In this document: positions 39,808-49,486 of the stretch, in pieces | Position numbering within the stretch: the first letter of the stretch is position 1 | Layout of the letters: each line of letters begins with the position of its first letter | From: Flavobacteriaceae bacterium UBA1903 | GTDB taxonomy: Bacteria > Bacteroidota > Bacteroidia > Flavobacteriales > Flavobacteriaceae | Length of the DNA stretch: 64,000 nt | Assembly (NCBI GenBank): GCA_002337605.1 | Contig: DDGL01000014.1 | Location: forward strand, 798,040 to 862,039 | Direction of reading: 5' to 3' | The notes under the pieces: model-generated | Seen by the model: only the letters and a program-made list of their open reading frames with translations | Databases searched by the model: none | What the model was told of the DNA's origin: nothing | Program-made: the position numbers and the translations under genes

Positions 39808-40911
39808 ATGAAACGAGTTAGAATTAATGCCGGAATGGTAGGTTTGGTCTTCAAGAACGGAGATTACAAACGAGTAATAACGCAAGGTGTCTATTGGTTA
39901 GGCTTCGGAGCACGTGTAGTAAAATACAACAGTACTGAAGCGATGCAAAAAGCGCCAGTAGCTTTGGAAATTCTGGAGCAGGATGAAGCTTTAGTGGCAC
40001 TTTGGCACCAAGTAGATGTCTTGGATACCGAATTGGTTATCGTTTACAAAAACGGACAATACAGTCAAGTGCTAACGGCGGGAAGATATGTGTTCTGGAA
40101 AGGATTGATAGACTACAGCTTTACACGTGTGGATTTAACAAAGATCTATATTACCGAGGCGATCGAAAAGTCACTTTTTGCCAAATATGAATTGGCAAAA
40201 CACATCCGTTCTTTTGAAGTAGCAACATCAGAAAAAGCAGTCCTTTTGGTAGACGATGTATATGTTAAGACCTTAACCGGCGGTACGTATCGTTTCTGGA
40301 GAAATGAAGCCACTATTAAAATTGCAAAAGCAGATATGCGACAATTGCAATTGGAAGTGGCTGGACAGGAATTATTAACCAAGGATAAAGCGGCAATCCG
40401 TATTAACTTTTACGCGCAGTACAAAGTAACTGATATTGAGAAAGCGCTTTTGGAAAACAAAGACTACGAGAAGCAATTGTATGTGGCCATGCAATTAGCG
40501 TTGCGGGAATATGTGGGAACATATACACTTGACGAACTTTTGGAAAACAAATCACAAATTGCGAGTGCTGTGTTTGAAGACACAAAGACAGCCGCGAATA
40601 AATTGGGTGTAACAGTATTGTACTGTGGTATCCGGGATGTAATTTTGACCGGGGAAATGAAGGACATCATGAACCAGGTCTTGGTGGCACAAAAGAAAGC
40701 ACAGGCCAATGTAATTACAAGACGTGAAGAAACAGCTTCTACAAGAAGCTTGTTGAACACCGCCAAATTAATGGAGGACAATACCATGCTCTACAAATTG
40801 AAAGAGATGGAATATGTAGAGAAGATTGCCGACAAGATTGGCGAGATCACAGTTTCCGGAAACGGAAACATGGTGAAGCAATTAACCGAAATATTTGCTG
40901 TGAGCAAATAG
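39808..40911 (+). CDS. Slipin-family (SPFH/band 7) protein
   Basis: A 367-residue protein. An SPFH/slipin domain covers about 165-310 (IKIAKADMRQLQLEVAGQELLTKDKAAIRINFYAQYKV ... LLENKSQIASAVFEDTKTAANKLGVTVLYCGIRDV), followed by a helical tail. There is no N-terminal membrane segment as in ordinary slipins; instead three copies of a small beta-hairpin repeat occur at 14-33, 79-99 and 148-166 (VFKNGDYKRVITQGVYWLGF and relatives). Slipins of this type are reported near RtcB RNA-repair genes, sometimes with tRNA genes. It lies directly behind the tRNA-like array and ends in a strong terminator. Its role there is inferred. Confidence 0.88.
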   Translation: MKRVRINAGMVGLVFKNGDYKRVITQGVYWLGFGARVVKYNSTEAMQKAPVALEILEQDEALVALWHQVDVLDTELVIVYKNGQYSQVLTAGRYVFWKGLIDYSFTRVDLTKIYITEAIEKSLFAKYELAKHIRSFEVATSEKAVLLVDDVYVKTLTGGTYRFWRNEATIKIAKADMRQLQLEVAGQELLTKDKAAIRINFYAQYKVTDIEKALLENKDYEKQLYVAMQLALREYVGTYTLDELLENKSQIASAVFEDTKTAANKLGVTVLYCGIRDVILTGEMKDIMNQVLVAQKKAQANVITRREETASTRSLLNTAKLMEDNTMLYKLKEMEYVEKIADKIGEITVSGNGNMVKQLTEIFAVSK

Positions 40912-40930
40912 TACCTTGGCGGGAGGTGTA

Positions 40931-40965
40931 AGCACCGGGAGTTTTATTACTTCTGGTGCTTTTTA
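40931..40965. terminator. Terminator after slipin, shared with the convergent gene
   Basis: A 12-pair stem, AGCACCGGGAGT with ACTTCTGGTGCT (two G-T pairs), loop of six, followed by TTTTT. It marks the end of the array-slipin locus and overlaps the end of the minus-strand deacetylase gene. Confidence 0.88.
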
Positions 40966-41868
40966 ATTGAAATAAACTTCCTGCGCCATTCTATAGGTAG
41001 TGGCATGGGCTTCAATAATAACATCAATAGCTGGAGCATAACCACCTCCCATACTTACCTGCACAGGAATGTTGTGTTTTTTACACATCTCAAAAACAAA
41101 ACGGTCTCGTTCCTGGCATCCTCCTTTTGTACAAGCCAATCTGCCCAATTTATCTCCTTTTACAATATCTACTCCGCTTAGATAAAAAATAAAATCGGGT
41201 TGTACTTTTTTAAGTAACATTGGCAACGTATTTTTTAAAACTGAAAGATATTCGGCATCTTCAGTGCCATCGTCTAACCCAATGTCTAAATCACTTTTTT
41301 CCTTTTTAAAGGGATAATTTTTTGCTCCGTGCATAGAGAAAGTGAACACTCGTGGTTCGTTCTCAAAAATCTTAGCGGTGCCATTACCCTGATGAACGTC
41401 TAAATCTACCATTAAAATTTTTGAAGCCTTTCCCGCATCCAGTAAATAGTGTGCGGCAACGGCTTGATCGTTCAGCAAACAGAAAGCCTCCCCTCGGTCT
41501 GCGTAGGCATGATGTGTCCCGCCAGCGATGTTTAGGGCAACTCCATGTTGTATCGCAAACTCACACCCTTGTATGGTGCCTCCAATAATGTAATGCCCAC
41601 GGTCTACCAGGTCTGCTCGCAGCGGAAAGCCTATTTTACGGATCTCTTTTTTGTCTAATTCAAGATGTAGTAATTGGTTGTAGTAGGTTTTAGTATGTGT
41701 TTTCAGGATAATTTCTGCTGAAATTCTCTCGGGTTCAAAGAAATTTTCTTGAGTACAAATGCCATGCTCTAGTAAATATTCTGGCAACAAATTGTATTTC
41801 GCCATAGGGAAACGGTGTCCTTCTGGCAGCGAATAGTTGTAAATTGGGTGGTACGCTATTTTGAGCAT
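40963..41868 (-). CDS. Histone deacetylase-like (AcuC/HDAC fold) protein
   Basis: A 301-residue arginase-deacetylase fold protein. The paired active-site histidines are in GGTHHAYADRGEAFCLLND, zinc ligands in MVDLDVHQGNGTA and the later YLSGVDIVKGDKLG, all typical of class II-like bacterial HDAC homologues that remove acetyl groups from proteins (AcuC) or polyamines. The start overlaps the Tex stop by one base. AcuC activates acetyl-CoA synthetase in Bacillus, and acs is in this window, but the genes are 12 kb apart, so no link is claimed. Confidence 0.9.
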   Translation of the reverse strand: MLKIAYHPIYNYSLPEGHRFPMAKYNLLPEYLLEHGICTQENFFEPERISAEIILKTHTKTYYNQLLHLELDKKEIRKIGFPLRADLVDRGHYIIGGTIQGCEFAIQHGVALNIAGGTHHAYADRGEAFCLLNDQAVAAHYLLDAGKASKILMVDLDVHQGNGTAKIFENEPRVFTFSMHGAKNYPFKKEKSDLDIGLDDGTEDAEYLSVLKNTLPMLLKKVQPDFIFYLSGVDIVKGDKLGRLACTKGGCQERDRFVFEMCKKHNIPVQVSMGGGYAPAIDVIIEAHATTYRMAQEVYFN

Positions 41869-43985
41869 TATTTGTGTAGTTTCAGCTGTATGCGTTTTCG
41901 TGGCACATCTACTTCCAATACTTTTACAATAATTTGCTGATGTAAATGGACGTGTTCATTTACATCTTTTACAAAGCTGTCAGAGAGATTAGACACGTGA
42001 ATTAAACCACTTTCTTTAATTCCTATATCTACAAAACACCCAAAGGCTACAATGTTGTTTACAATGCCAGGTAACAATTGACCAGCACTCACATCGGCAA
42101 TCGTTTTAATGTTTTGATTAAAGGTAAAAACGGTTGCTTTTTCACGAATATCGAGCCCGGGTTTTTCAAGTTCTTTACGAATATCTTCAAGGGTTGGCAT
42201 ACCTACTGCTTCAGAACAATAGTTTTCTAAGGGTATCTTTTTTAAAGCTGTTGTATTCCCTATTAATTCTGAAATTTTAATGCCTTGGTCTTTTGCTATT
42301 TTTGTAACAAGATCATACCGCTCCGGATGTACAGAAGAATCGTCCAACAGATTTTTTCCATTCCGAATACGCAAAAACCCCGCCCCTTGCTCAAAAGCTT
42401 TTGCACCCAAACGAGGCACTTTTTTTATCTCATTCCTGGAAGTGAACGCTCCATTCGCTTCACGATATTCCACAATATTCTCGGCCAATTTTGCACCTAT
42501 TCCTGAAACATAACTCAGCAATGGAACACTAGCAGTGTTAATGTTGACACCTACGGAATTCACACAGTTCTCTACGACTCTGTCCAAAGAATTTTTTAAT
42601 TGCAATTGGTCTACATCGTGTTGGTATTGCCCTACGCCTATAGATTTTGCATCAATTTTAACCAGTTCGGCCAGTGGGTCTGCGAGCCTACGACCTATGG
42701 AAACAGCACCACGGACTGTCACATCGTAATTCGGAAACTCATCGCGGGCAATTTTACTTGCCGAATAAATAGATGCACCCGCCTCACTTACAATAAAGAC
42801 TTCTACAGGATTTTTAAAATATACTTTTTTTATAAAAGCTTCGGTTTCACGAGATGCTGTACCGTTACCAATGGCAATGGCTTCAATTTTATAAGCATCG
42901 GTTAAGCTGCTTATCTTTTTTAAAGCCCCTGTAAAATCACTTTTTGGAGGATGTGGATAGATGGTTTCATTATGCAACAAGCCCCCTTGTGCATCCAGAC
43001 AGACTACTTTGCAACCTGTTCTAAAGCCAGGATCAATAGCAAGAATTCGTTTTTCTCCTAGCGGCGAGCCCAATAACAATTGTTTTAAATTTTTAGCAAA
43101 AATTGTAATGGCGGTATCGTCTGCTTTTTTCTTAGCCGCAACAAGAATTTCATTGGACAATGCAGGAAACAACAATCGCTTATACGAATCTAAAATAGCT
43201 TTTTCTATTTGCTCGGCACAACTCCCTTTGGAGCGTATGAGTTTGTTCTCAATACGTTCTAGAGTGCGTTTGTTATCAATCTCAATTTTCACACGAATAA
43301 ACCCTTCCTTCTCTGCCCTTAAAATTGCCAATAACCTATGAGAAGGACACCGATGTAAAGACTCCTCCCAAGCAAAATAATCTTTATATTTTTGTGCTTT
43401 TTCTTCTTCTTTTTTGCTTTTTACTATTTTGGTGCTAATTACTGCAAATCGTTCCAATTGTTGTCGAATGCTACTTCTGATGTCAGTACGCTCATTGATC
43501 CATTCTGCAATGATATGCCTGGCGCCTTCCAGGGCTTCTTCTTTGCTAGCTATCCCTTTCGTTATATATCGTTGTGCCACACTATCGAGATCTCTCTCGT
43601 TTTGAGCCATAATGATCTTTGCCAGAGGCTCCAAACCCTTCTTACGGGCAGTTTCGGCTTTGGTCTTTCGTTTCTTTTTAAAAGGTACATAAAGATCTTC
43701 TAAGGTCGTACTGTCTTTGACTGCTGAAATTTTAGCTCGCAATTCAGCAGTTAACTCTCCTTGGTCCTCAATCGCCTTAAGGATTGTTGCTTTTCTTTTT
43801 TCTAAGGCTTCGAACGCTTCTTTTAAAGCGACTATTTGCTCTATTTGTACTTCATCCAGATTCCCAGTTCGCTCCTTTCTATAGCGCGCAATAAAAGGAA
43901 TGGTACAATCTTCTGCCAGCAGGGCAAGGGTGTTTTTAATGCTTGCTTCTGGTAAGTTTGTAGCAGTTAAGATGTGGTTGAGCAT
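41868..43985 (-). CDS. tex: Tex-family RNA-binding protein
   Basis: A 705-residue transcription accessory protein: N-terminal helical Tex domain, YqgF-like fold around residues 320-450 (ILAIDPGFRTGCKVVCLDAQGG), helix-hairpin-helix repeats near 490-560 (VSGIGAKLAENIVEYREANGAFTSRNEIKKVPRLGAKAFEQ) and a C-terminal S1 domain (PGIVNNIVAFGCFVDIGIKESGLIHVSNLSD). It binds nucleic acid and influences transcription elongation and stress tolerance. All domains are intact. It ends where the deacetylase begins, a coupled pair. Confidence 0.94.
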   Translation of the reverse strand: MLNHILTATNLPEASIKNTLALLAEDCTIPFIARYRKERTGNLDEVQIEQIVALKEAFEALEKRKATILKAIEDQGELTAELRAKISAVKDSTTLEDLYVPFKKKRKTKAETARKKGLEPLAKIIMAQNERDLDSVAQRYITKGIASKEEALEGARHIIAEWINERTDIRSSIRQQLERFAVISTKIVKSKKEEEKAQKYKDYFAWEESLHRCPSHRLLAILRAEKEGFIRVKIEIDNKRTLERIENKLIRSKGSCAEQIEKAILDSYKRLLFPALSNEILVAAKKKADDTAITIFAKNLKQLLLGSPLGEKRILAIDPGFRTGCKVVCLDAQGGLLHNETIYPHPPKSDFTGALKKISSLTDAYKIEAIAIGNGTASRETEAFIKKVYFKNPVEVFIVSEAGASIYSASKIARDEFPNYDVTVRGAVSIGRRLADPLAELVKIDAKSIGVGQYQHDVDQLQLKNSLDRVVENCVNSVGVNINTASVPLLSYVSGIGAKLAENIVEYREANGAFTSRNEIKKVPRLGAKAFEQGAGFLRIRNGKNLLDDSSVHPERYDLVTKIAKDQGIKISELIGNTTALKKIPLENYCSEAVGMPTLEDIRKELEKPGLDIREKATVFTFNQNIKTIADVSAGQLLPGIVNNIVAFGCFVDIGIKESGLIHVSNLSDSFVKDVNEHVHLHQQIIVKVLEVDVPRKRIQLKLHK

Positions 43986-44009
43986 GCTGGAGAAATAGGT
44001 ATCTAGGGT

Positions 44010-45476
44010 TTAAAATTTCAAAAGTTTTAGTGCGTTTTGGTCAGGGTAAAAAGAACCGTAAATGGTAGTGTCTTTAAACTGAAATAAAACAAAAGGTGTT
44101 GTATCTTCTTTTCTATAGTTGTAGTAATCTATTCTATGGTAAATATTGGCCTGTACCCCTTTTTCCGGAAGGTGCTGAAAGCGTTCGTCAAAAACACCAA
44201 TTGCTCTGGTAGTCATTCCAACATGATGTAAACCATACGATTGAATAGAATTTCCAGAACTAACAGCCAGGTATATCAATCCGCCAGCAAGCCCTGCAGA
44301 CATTGTTACCAGTGCGAGGGTAGCACCGTTGGATTTCGAATTATTTAAAGAGCCATTGTTCCCTCTATCTTTATCCCAGGTGCCGTATGTAATTTGAGTA
44401 GCACCATCCACTTTGGTTGCATAGATCCCTAAGGGATCATATTTGGCAAATCTTAAAAACTGACCTGGAGAAACCTCTTTCCGTTTCTTTTTAGAGGGTT
44501 TTAGCGTTAAGGTTGCGGTGTTGGTATAGGGAAATTCATCGCCATCCGAGAGTTCAAATTTGTTTAGAAGTTCCCCTGTTTTACTGTTTTTTACTGAAAT
44601 TTCCAGGATGTCATCTTTCCGTACAATCTGGTACAATTCTTTGTCCAGCAAATAGGAATTACTTTGTAAAACATCTTTTTCTTCTTGGGCAGAAACTTTT
44701 GCGATATTATTAAAATTGGTTTCACCTGTCTCGATATTTACATATAGCAATTGAGTAAAAAGAGGACCAGCATCTAGTGCAAAAACTAAAGTATTATCTT
44801 GCTTGTAAATTTTTGTGGGTCTTGTACTTTCCGGTAATGTCATGGGAAAAGCAGCTTGAGATGGATTCATGCCAACCCCAGAGATCTCCTGAAAATTATC
44901 GTAGATTATTTTGTGAAAAGGCCTCTCATTCTGTCTATAATTATAAAACACATATTGATTAATAGGAATTTTTTTGGTAGAAGTTTTAAAATCTTCATCA
45001 ATAGCATGTAGAAAAAGTACATCCTGTTTGGCCCCAACTGTAAGCAAATGCACTTTATTGTCGTGCTCAAAATACTGAAGAATTTCCTGATTCCTCATAT
45101 CTAGCGGAACGGAGCTTTCAGTAACCGTGTCTTTAGCAAAATTGAACGTCTGTACCATCAGTTGGTCAGACACCCTAACTTTAAAAAAAAGATGGTAGTT
45201 GTCGCCGTATCCTTTACCTGCAATATATTCCTCCCGGGAAGAAATTTCCCGGCTATCCAATCTGCTTAGATACTGGTACCCTGCATCAAATCCATTGGCG
45301 TAAATTTTCTTGCCATCCAGTAAGAAAATTGAAAAGCCTGCATTGTTTTCGGCGACCAAAGCAAAACCATTACTAATGGATAAACAGTTGTCGGGTTGAT
45401 GTACAATATTGGTAATCTCTACTTGTGAATAAAGTGGAAATGTTACGAATACCAGTAACGAAAAAATAAACCTCAT
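44010..45476 (-). CDS. Secreted protein of unknown function downstream of metG
   Basis: A 488-residue exported protein with signal peptide 1-17 (FPLYSQ). It is beta-rich, with a hydrophobic stretch near residue 400 (LALVTMSAGLAGGLIYLAV) that may be a membrane segment or a packed strand. Repeats of the style DNKVHLLTVGAKQDVLFLHAIDED suggest a propeller-like fold, like the protein at 20615. It follows metG by six bases and so is likely on the metG transcript. I recognise no family. Confidence 0.6.
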   Translation of the reverse strand: MRFIFSLLVFVTFPLYSQVEITNIVHQPDNCLSISNGFALVAENNAGFSIFLLDGKKIYANGFDAGYQYLSRLDSREISSREEYIAGKGYGDNYHLFFKVRVSDQLMVQTFNFAKDTVTESSVPLDMRNQEILQYFEHDNKVHLLTVGAKQDVLFLHAIDEDFKTSTKKIPINQYVFYNYRQNERPFHKIIYDNFQEISGVGMNPSQAAFPMTLPESTRPTKIYKQDNTLVFALDAGPLFTQLLYVNIETGETNFNNIAKVSAQEEKDVLQSNSYLLDKELYQIVRKDDILEISVKNSKTGELLNKFELSDGDEFPYTNTATLTLKPSKKKRKEVSPGQFLRFAKYDPLGIYATKVDGATQITYGTWDKDRGNNGSLNNSKSNGATLALVTMSAGLAGGLIYLAVSSGNSIQSYGLHHVGMTTRAIGVFDERFQHLPEKGVQANIYHRIDYYNYRKEDTTPFVLFQFKDTTIYGSFYPDQNALKLLKF

Positions 45477-45482
45477 AAATAC

Positions 45483-47558
45483 TTAGTTAATTGTCGCACC
45501 ATTTGTCACTCCAGCTTCACCCGGATTCACAAAAACCAACTTCCCTTCGGCGTTTTCGGTCATAAGGATCATTCCCTGGCTTTCTACACCTCGTAAGGCT
45601 CTTGGAGCCAGGTTTACTAATACCGTTACTTGTTTTCCAATGATTTCTTCAGCCCTAAAACTTTCAGCAATCCCTGAAACAATGGTTCGTACATCAATAC
45701 CTGTATCTACTTTTAGAACTAAGAGTTTTTTGGTTTTTGGCATTTTTTCAGCTTCCAGAATGGTTCCTACACGCATATCCAGTTTTGTGAAATCGTCAAA
45801 CTGAATGGTTTCCTTTTGAGGTTCGGCTTTTGTGTTCATCGCTTCGTTTTTCTTTTTACTGGTTTCAAGCTTGTCTAATTGTTTTTGTATTTGCTCGCCT
45901 TCAATTTTACTGAAGAGGAGTTCGCTTTGGTTGATGGTGTGTCCCGTTGGGAGCAGGGTTTCTTTGGTTGAAACATCATTCCATTTAAGTGAGGTCTCGA
46001 CTGTGCTCGACCGGACATTGAGAATATTCTTTAATTTAGTTGAAGTAAACGGTAAAAACGGTTCGCTCAAAACGGCCAGTGCGGTTGCAATCTGCAATGC
46101 AACATACATCACAGTTTTGGTTCTGGCTTCGTCTGTTTTAATAGTTTTCCACGGCTCTTCGTCTGCCAGGTATTTATTTCCTAATCTGGCTACGTTCATT
46201 AACTCTGCCTGTGCCTCCCGGAAGCGATAGCGCTCAATCGAGCTTTCGATTACTGCGGGATAGGCTTTTAATTCCTTTAATGTTTGAATGTCTATTTCTG
46301 AAAATGCTGAAGGCTCGGGAACAACACCATCGTAATATTTATGCGTTAATACGGTCACGCGGTTTATAAAATTTCCGAAGATGGCCACCAATTCGCTATT
46401 GTTACGTTGCTGAAAATCTGCCCAGGTAAAGTCGTTATCCTTTGTTTCCGGTGCATTGGCAGTAAGCACATATCGCAACACATCCTGCTGATTCGGAAAA
46501 TCTTCCAGGTATTCGTGCAACCAAACGGCCCAGTTTTTACTGGTCGATATTTTGTTTCCTTCTAAGTTTAAGAACTCGTTTGCGGGAACATTCTCTGGCA
46601 AGATGTAATTTCCATCTGCTTTCAACATACTTGGAAAGATAATGCAGTGAAAAACAATGTTGTCTTTCCCAATAAAATGAAGCATCTTAGTGTCGTCACT
46701 TTTCCAATACGGCTCCCAATCTTTGCCTTCACGTGCTGCCCATTCTTTGGTAGCAGAGATGTACCCGATAGGCGCATCGAACCAAACATATAATACCTTT
46801 CCTTCGGCTCCATCCACAGGAACTGGGATGCCCCAATCCAGGTCACGGGTCACGGCACGCGGGCGTAATCCATCGTCAATCCAGGACTTACATTGGCCGT
46901 ACACGTTTGTTTTCCAGTCTTTTTTATGGTCTTTTAGAATCCATTGTTTTAAAAATGGTTCGTATTGATCCAGCGGTAAAAACCAGTGCCTTGTTTCTTT
47001 TAACGTAGGAGTTGCTCCGGTAATAGCGCTTTTTGGATTTATAAGATCTGTTGCGTTGTGACTTGTTCCGCAGTTTTCACATTGGTCGCCGTAGCTTTCT
47101 TCATTACCACATTTTGGGCAGGTTCCCACCACAAAACGATCTGCCAAAAACTGGCTTGCTTCTTCATCGTATAATTGCTCGGTTACTTCCTCAACAAATT
47201 TTCCATCGTCATATAGTTTTTTAAAGAACTCTGAAGCCGTATCATGATGCACTTTTGCTGAAGTCCGGGAATAGTTATCGAACGTAATTCCAAAATCTTC
47301 AAAACTTTGCTTGATAATTGCGTGGTATTTGTCTACTACTTCTTGAGGTGTGATTCCTTCTTTTTTTGCTTTTATAGTAATAGGGACTCCGTGTTCATCG
47401 CTTCCGCACACGAAAGCAACCTCCTTACCTTGAAGCCGTTGAAAGCGTGCATAAATATCGGCAGGAACATACACACCTGCTAAGTGCCCGATATGAACGG
47501 GGCCGTTGGTGTATGGCAATGCAGCGGTAATGGTAAAACGTTTTGGATCTTGATTCAT
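45483..47558 (-). CDS. metG: Methionyl-tRNA synthetase
   Basis: A 691-residue class I synthetase that charges tRNA-Met. HIGH-type motif PYTNGPVHIGHLAG, zinc knuckle CPKCGNEESYGDQCENCG, and the KMSKS-type loop, here KISTSKN, are present; a C-terminal EMAP/tRNA-binding domain follows (FTKLDMRVGTILEAEKMPKTKKLLVLKVDTG). The KISTSKN form is common in Bacteroidota. An REP-like repeat is translated in frame as SSTVETS between the anticodon-binding and C-terminal domains. All domains look functional. Confidence 0.96.
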   Translation of the reverse strand: MNQDPKRFTITAALPYTNGPVHIGHLAGVYVPADIYARFQRLQGKEVAFVCGSDEHGVPITIKAKKEGITPQEVVDKYHAIIKQSFEDFGITFDNYSRTSAKVHHDTASEFFKKLYDDGKFVEEVTEQLYDEEASQFLADRFVVGTCPKCGNEESYGDQCENCGTSHNATDLINPKSAITGATPTLKETRHWFLPLDQYEPFLKQWILKDHKKDWKTNVYGQCKSWIDDGLRPRAVTRDLDWGIPVPVDGAEGKVLYVWFDAPIGYISATKEWAAREGKDWEPYWKSDDTKMLHFIGKDNIVFHCIIFPSMLKADGNYILPENVPANEFLNLEGNKISTSKNWAVWLHEYLEDFPNQQDVLRYVLTANAPETKDNDFTWADFQQRNNSELVAIFGNFINRVTVLTHKYYDGVVPEPSAFSEIDIQTLKELKAYPAVIESSIERYRFREAQAELMNVARLGNKYLADEEPWKTIKTDEARTKTVMYVALQIATALAVLSEPFLPFTSTKLKNILNVRSSTVETSLKWNDVSTKETLLPTGHTINQSELLFSKIEGEQIQKQLDKLETSKKKNEAMNTKAEPQKETIQFDDFTKLDMRVGTILEAEKMPKTKKLLVLKVDTGIDVRTIVSGIAESFRAEEIIGKQVTVLVNLAPRALRGVESQGMILMTENAEGKLVFVNPGEAGVTNGATIN
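45995..46010. repeat. REP-like 16-mer inside metG
   Basis: TCTCGACTGTGCTCGA, a diverged reverse-complement copy, lies in the region linking the catalytic or anticodon part to the C-terminal tRNA-binding domain, where extra residues would be tolerated. Confidence 0.6.
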
Positions 47559-47645
47559 AGGATTGTTTGAAAAGCTTTTTGGCTTAGAACTAATGCAAAA
47601 ATAAGCAAATCATGTTCGGTAGCTTCTGGTTATAAAAAAAAGGCT

Positions 47646-48284
47646 TTACGCAGTAACCTGAATAACCTGATCGTCTGCTATTACATAAACCTCATCTTTT
47701 TTTGAAGGTTTTAATGTGTATTTACCCGTAAAATTTCCGAAGGCAGGTAAAATAAGCTGATTTTCAGACTTAAAAAAACACGCTAATCGTACATTTTGCC
47801 TGCCAAAACCTTGCAATTTCACACCAGGGTGAATGTGGCCACAAAAATTGAAAGAACTTTCTACTACCGTTGGATGGTGGGTGAGTAAGAAGTTGTCCAG
47901 TTTGAGTTCTTCATAAATTTGCACCCCTAAGTCTTCAAATAAATACGGCGGAATGATATCGTGATTACCAGAAATTAAAATAACATTGGCTGAGGTATAT
48001 TCGATCCACTTGGCAAAATCGTTCCATTCGCTATTCAACGTACTGTGAAAAAGATCGCCTAAAAAGCAAACCGATTCGGGCTGAAAGTGATTGGTAACTT
48101 CGGTTAGTTTTTCAAGATTTTCAAACGCTACGTGCGATGGAATGGCAGCGCCATGTTTTCTGAAATGTGCCACTTTCCCTAAATGCACATCGGCAATGAG
48201 TAACATCGACTTCTCTATCCAAAAAATGGCACCGCTAGGATGAAGGGTGAAATTCTGACTATTTATTTGAATAGGTAGCGACAC
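47646..48284 (-). CDS. pdeM: Ligase-associated DNA damage response endonuclease PdeM
   Basis: A 212-residue calcineurin-type phosphoesterase: metal motifs DVHLGKVAHFRKHG, FLGDLFHS, LISGNHD, LLTHHP and CGHIHPG occur in order. PdeM is a member of the conserved set with a LHR-like helicase, an ATP-dependent ligase and a MBL-fold exonuclease. Here it is separated from the helicase gene by two other genes. It acts on DNA in a predicted repair process that has not been fully worked out. Confidence 0.9.
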   Translation of the reverse strand: MSLPIQINSQNFTLHPSGAIFWIEKSMLLIADVHLGKVAHFRKHGAAIPSHVAFENLEKLTEVTNHFQPESVCFLGDLFHSTLNSEWNDFAKWIEYTSANVILISGNHDIIPPYLFEDLGVQIYEELKLDNFLLTHHPTVVESSFNFCGHIHPGVKLQGFGRQNVRLACFFKSENQLILPAFGNFTGKYTLKPSKKDEVYVIADDQVIQVTA

Positions 48285-48296
48285 AAGGAAAAATAC

Positions 48297-48920
48297 TTAT
48301 TGGTTTTTAACCTGGATTGAAACGGTTCTCGTAACCTCTGTTGCCCTATCTTCATGAGTTTTAAGAATCACAAAATACCAGTTCGTTCTGGAGGTTAAAG
48401 ATTCCGCTAGAAAAATAGCTCCTTTACGGTGTGCTCGTATAGCATTTTCAAAAGTTGGAACCATTCTTCCCGCGGGAAACCAGCCCAAATCGCCTCCTTT
48501 GGAAGCTGAGGGGTCATCGGAATATTTTTTAGCTAATTCTGAAAACGGAATATTCTCATTAAATTTTTCAAGAATAAGTTGCCGTAGTGAATCTATTTCA
48601 GTCTTAGGTCTTTTATCTCCATTAAGATATATATACGAAACCCTGAATTCTAAAACTGAAGCTGTTTCAAGAAGCTTTTCAGCAACACTATGGCTTTTGT
48701 TTTTTATGGTACTGATGTTATTCTGGTTAAAATTTTTTGAGACTACCTCTTTCGGAGCATAGGTTGTTTCAAAGAATTGCCATTGGGGGTATACTGTTTT
48801 TATGGAGTCTACCTGAGCAGAAGATTCTATTGTTTTTAAAACATGTATGGCTTCTTCAAAATTTTGACTAAACATAGCTATACTAGTACAGAATGCAATG
48901 AATAAGCAGGTAGTTTTCAT
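48297..48920 (-). CDS. Exported parvulin-type peptidyl-prolyl isomerase
   Basis: A 207-residue secreted protein (signal peptide 1-18, ending SIAMFSQ). A parvulin domain fills about residues 95-195, with the family segments FSELAKKYSDDPSASKGGDLGWFPAGRMVPTFENA and the end WYFVILKTHEDR. It would assist folding of periplasmic or outer-membrane proteins. It lies 12 bases upstream of pdeM and 8 bases downstream of the transglutaminase-like gene, in the middle of the repair cluster, with no obvious link to DNA repair. Confidence 0.82.
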   Translation of the reverse strand: MKTTCLFIAFCTSIAMFSQNFEEAIHVLKTIESSAQVDSIKTVYPQWQFFETTYAPKEVVSKNFNQNNISTIKNKSHSVAEKLLETASVLEFRVSYIYLNGDKRPKTEIDSLRQLILEKFNENIPFSELAKKYSDDPSASKGGDLGWFPAGRMVPTFENAIRAHRKGAIFLAESLTSRTNWYFVILKTHEDRATEVTRTVSIQVKNQ

Positions 48921-48928
48921 ATGTAAAT

Positions 48929-49483
48929 TTAAGATTTAGTTAAATTCTGAATACACCTTTCACGAATGTTCCAGATTTCTTCAAAAGTAAAGCGAATATT
49001 GTGCCTTTGAATCCATTTCCTTAGAAATTCCTGGTGCATTGCTATTTTATAGTTTGAAACCTGATGTGGTTCTATTTCCACTTCTTCTAGAATCTCATTC
49101 TCTATCCTACTGAAATCTGAAGTTGCGGTGGTAACATCCAAGGGTACTCCATTACTCTTTAAAAAACAATGAGCTTCGGGAATATGATCGAGGTTGTATT
49201 CAGATAATACAGTGCCTATTTTTGGAGTGTTTATTGAGTTTATTTTGTAAACTCCTATGTAAAGATTTACGAATTTAAATCCGTTTTCATTTGCAAGTTC
49301 TTTTAGGAAAGCGTGTTTGCTGCTACACGTTCCTTTGGCTTCACTAAGAACCAAAAGCAGATCTTTTCTGTTTGAATTCCTGCCATACGGGAGTTTTTGA
49401 ATAAATAAAATAGCATCTTCCCAGCTGTAAACACCTTCCTCACGAAGTTTTTGAGTTACTATCTTATCTGAAGTCAATTTCAT
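48929..49483 (-). CDS. Transglutaminase-like cysteine protein of the ligase cluster
   Basis: A 184-residue cytosolic protein. A papain/transglutaminase-type triad can be aligned: Cys53 in GTCSSKHAFLKEL, His105 in PEAHCFLKSNG and Asp116 in VPLDVT. The spacing fits small bacterial transglutaminase-like proteins. The substrate is unknown. It starts 3 bases after the helicase stop and so belongs to the helicase transcript. Whether it takes part in DNA repair is open. Confidence 0.6.
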   Translation of the reverse strand: MKLTSDKIVTQKLREEGVYSWEDAILFIQKLPYGRNSNRKDLLLVLSEAKGTCSSKHAFLKELANENGFKFVNLYIGVYKINSINTPKIGTVLSEYNLDHIPEAHCFLKSNGVPLDVTTATSDFSRIENEILEEVEIEPHQVSNYKIAMHQEFLRKWIQRHNIRFTFEEIWNIRERCIQNLTKS

Positions 49484-49486
49484 ATG

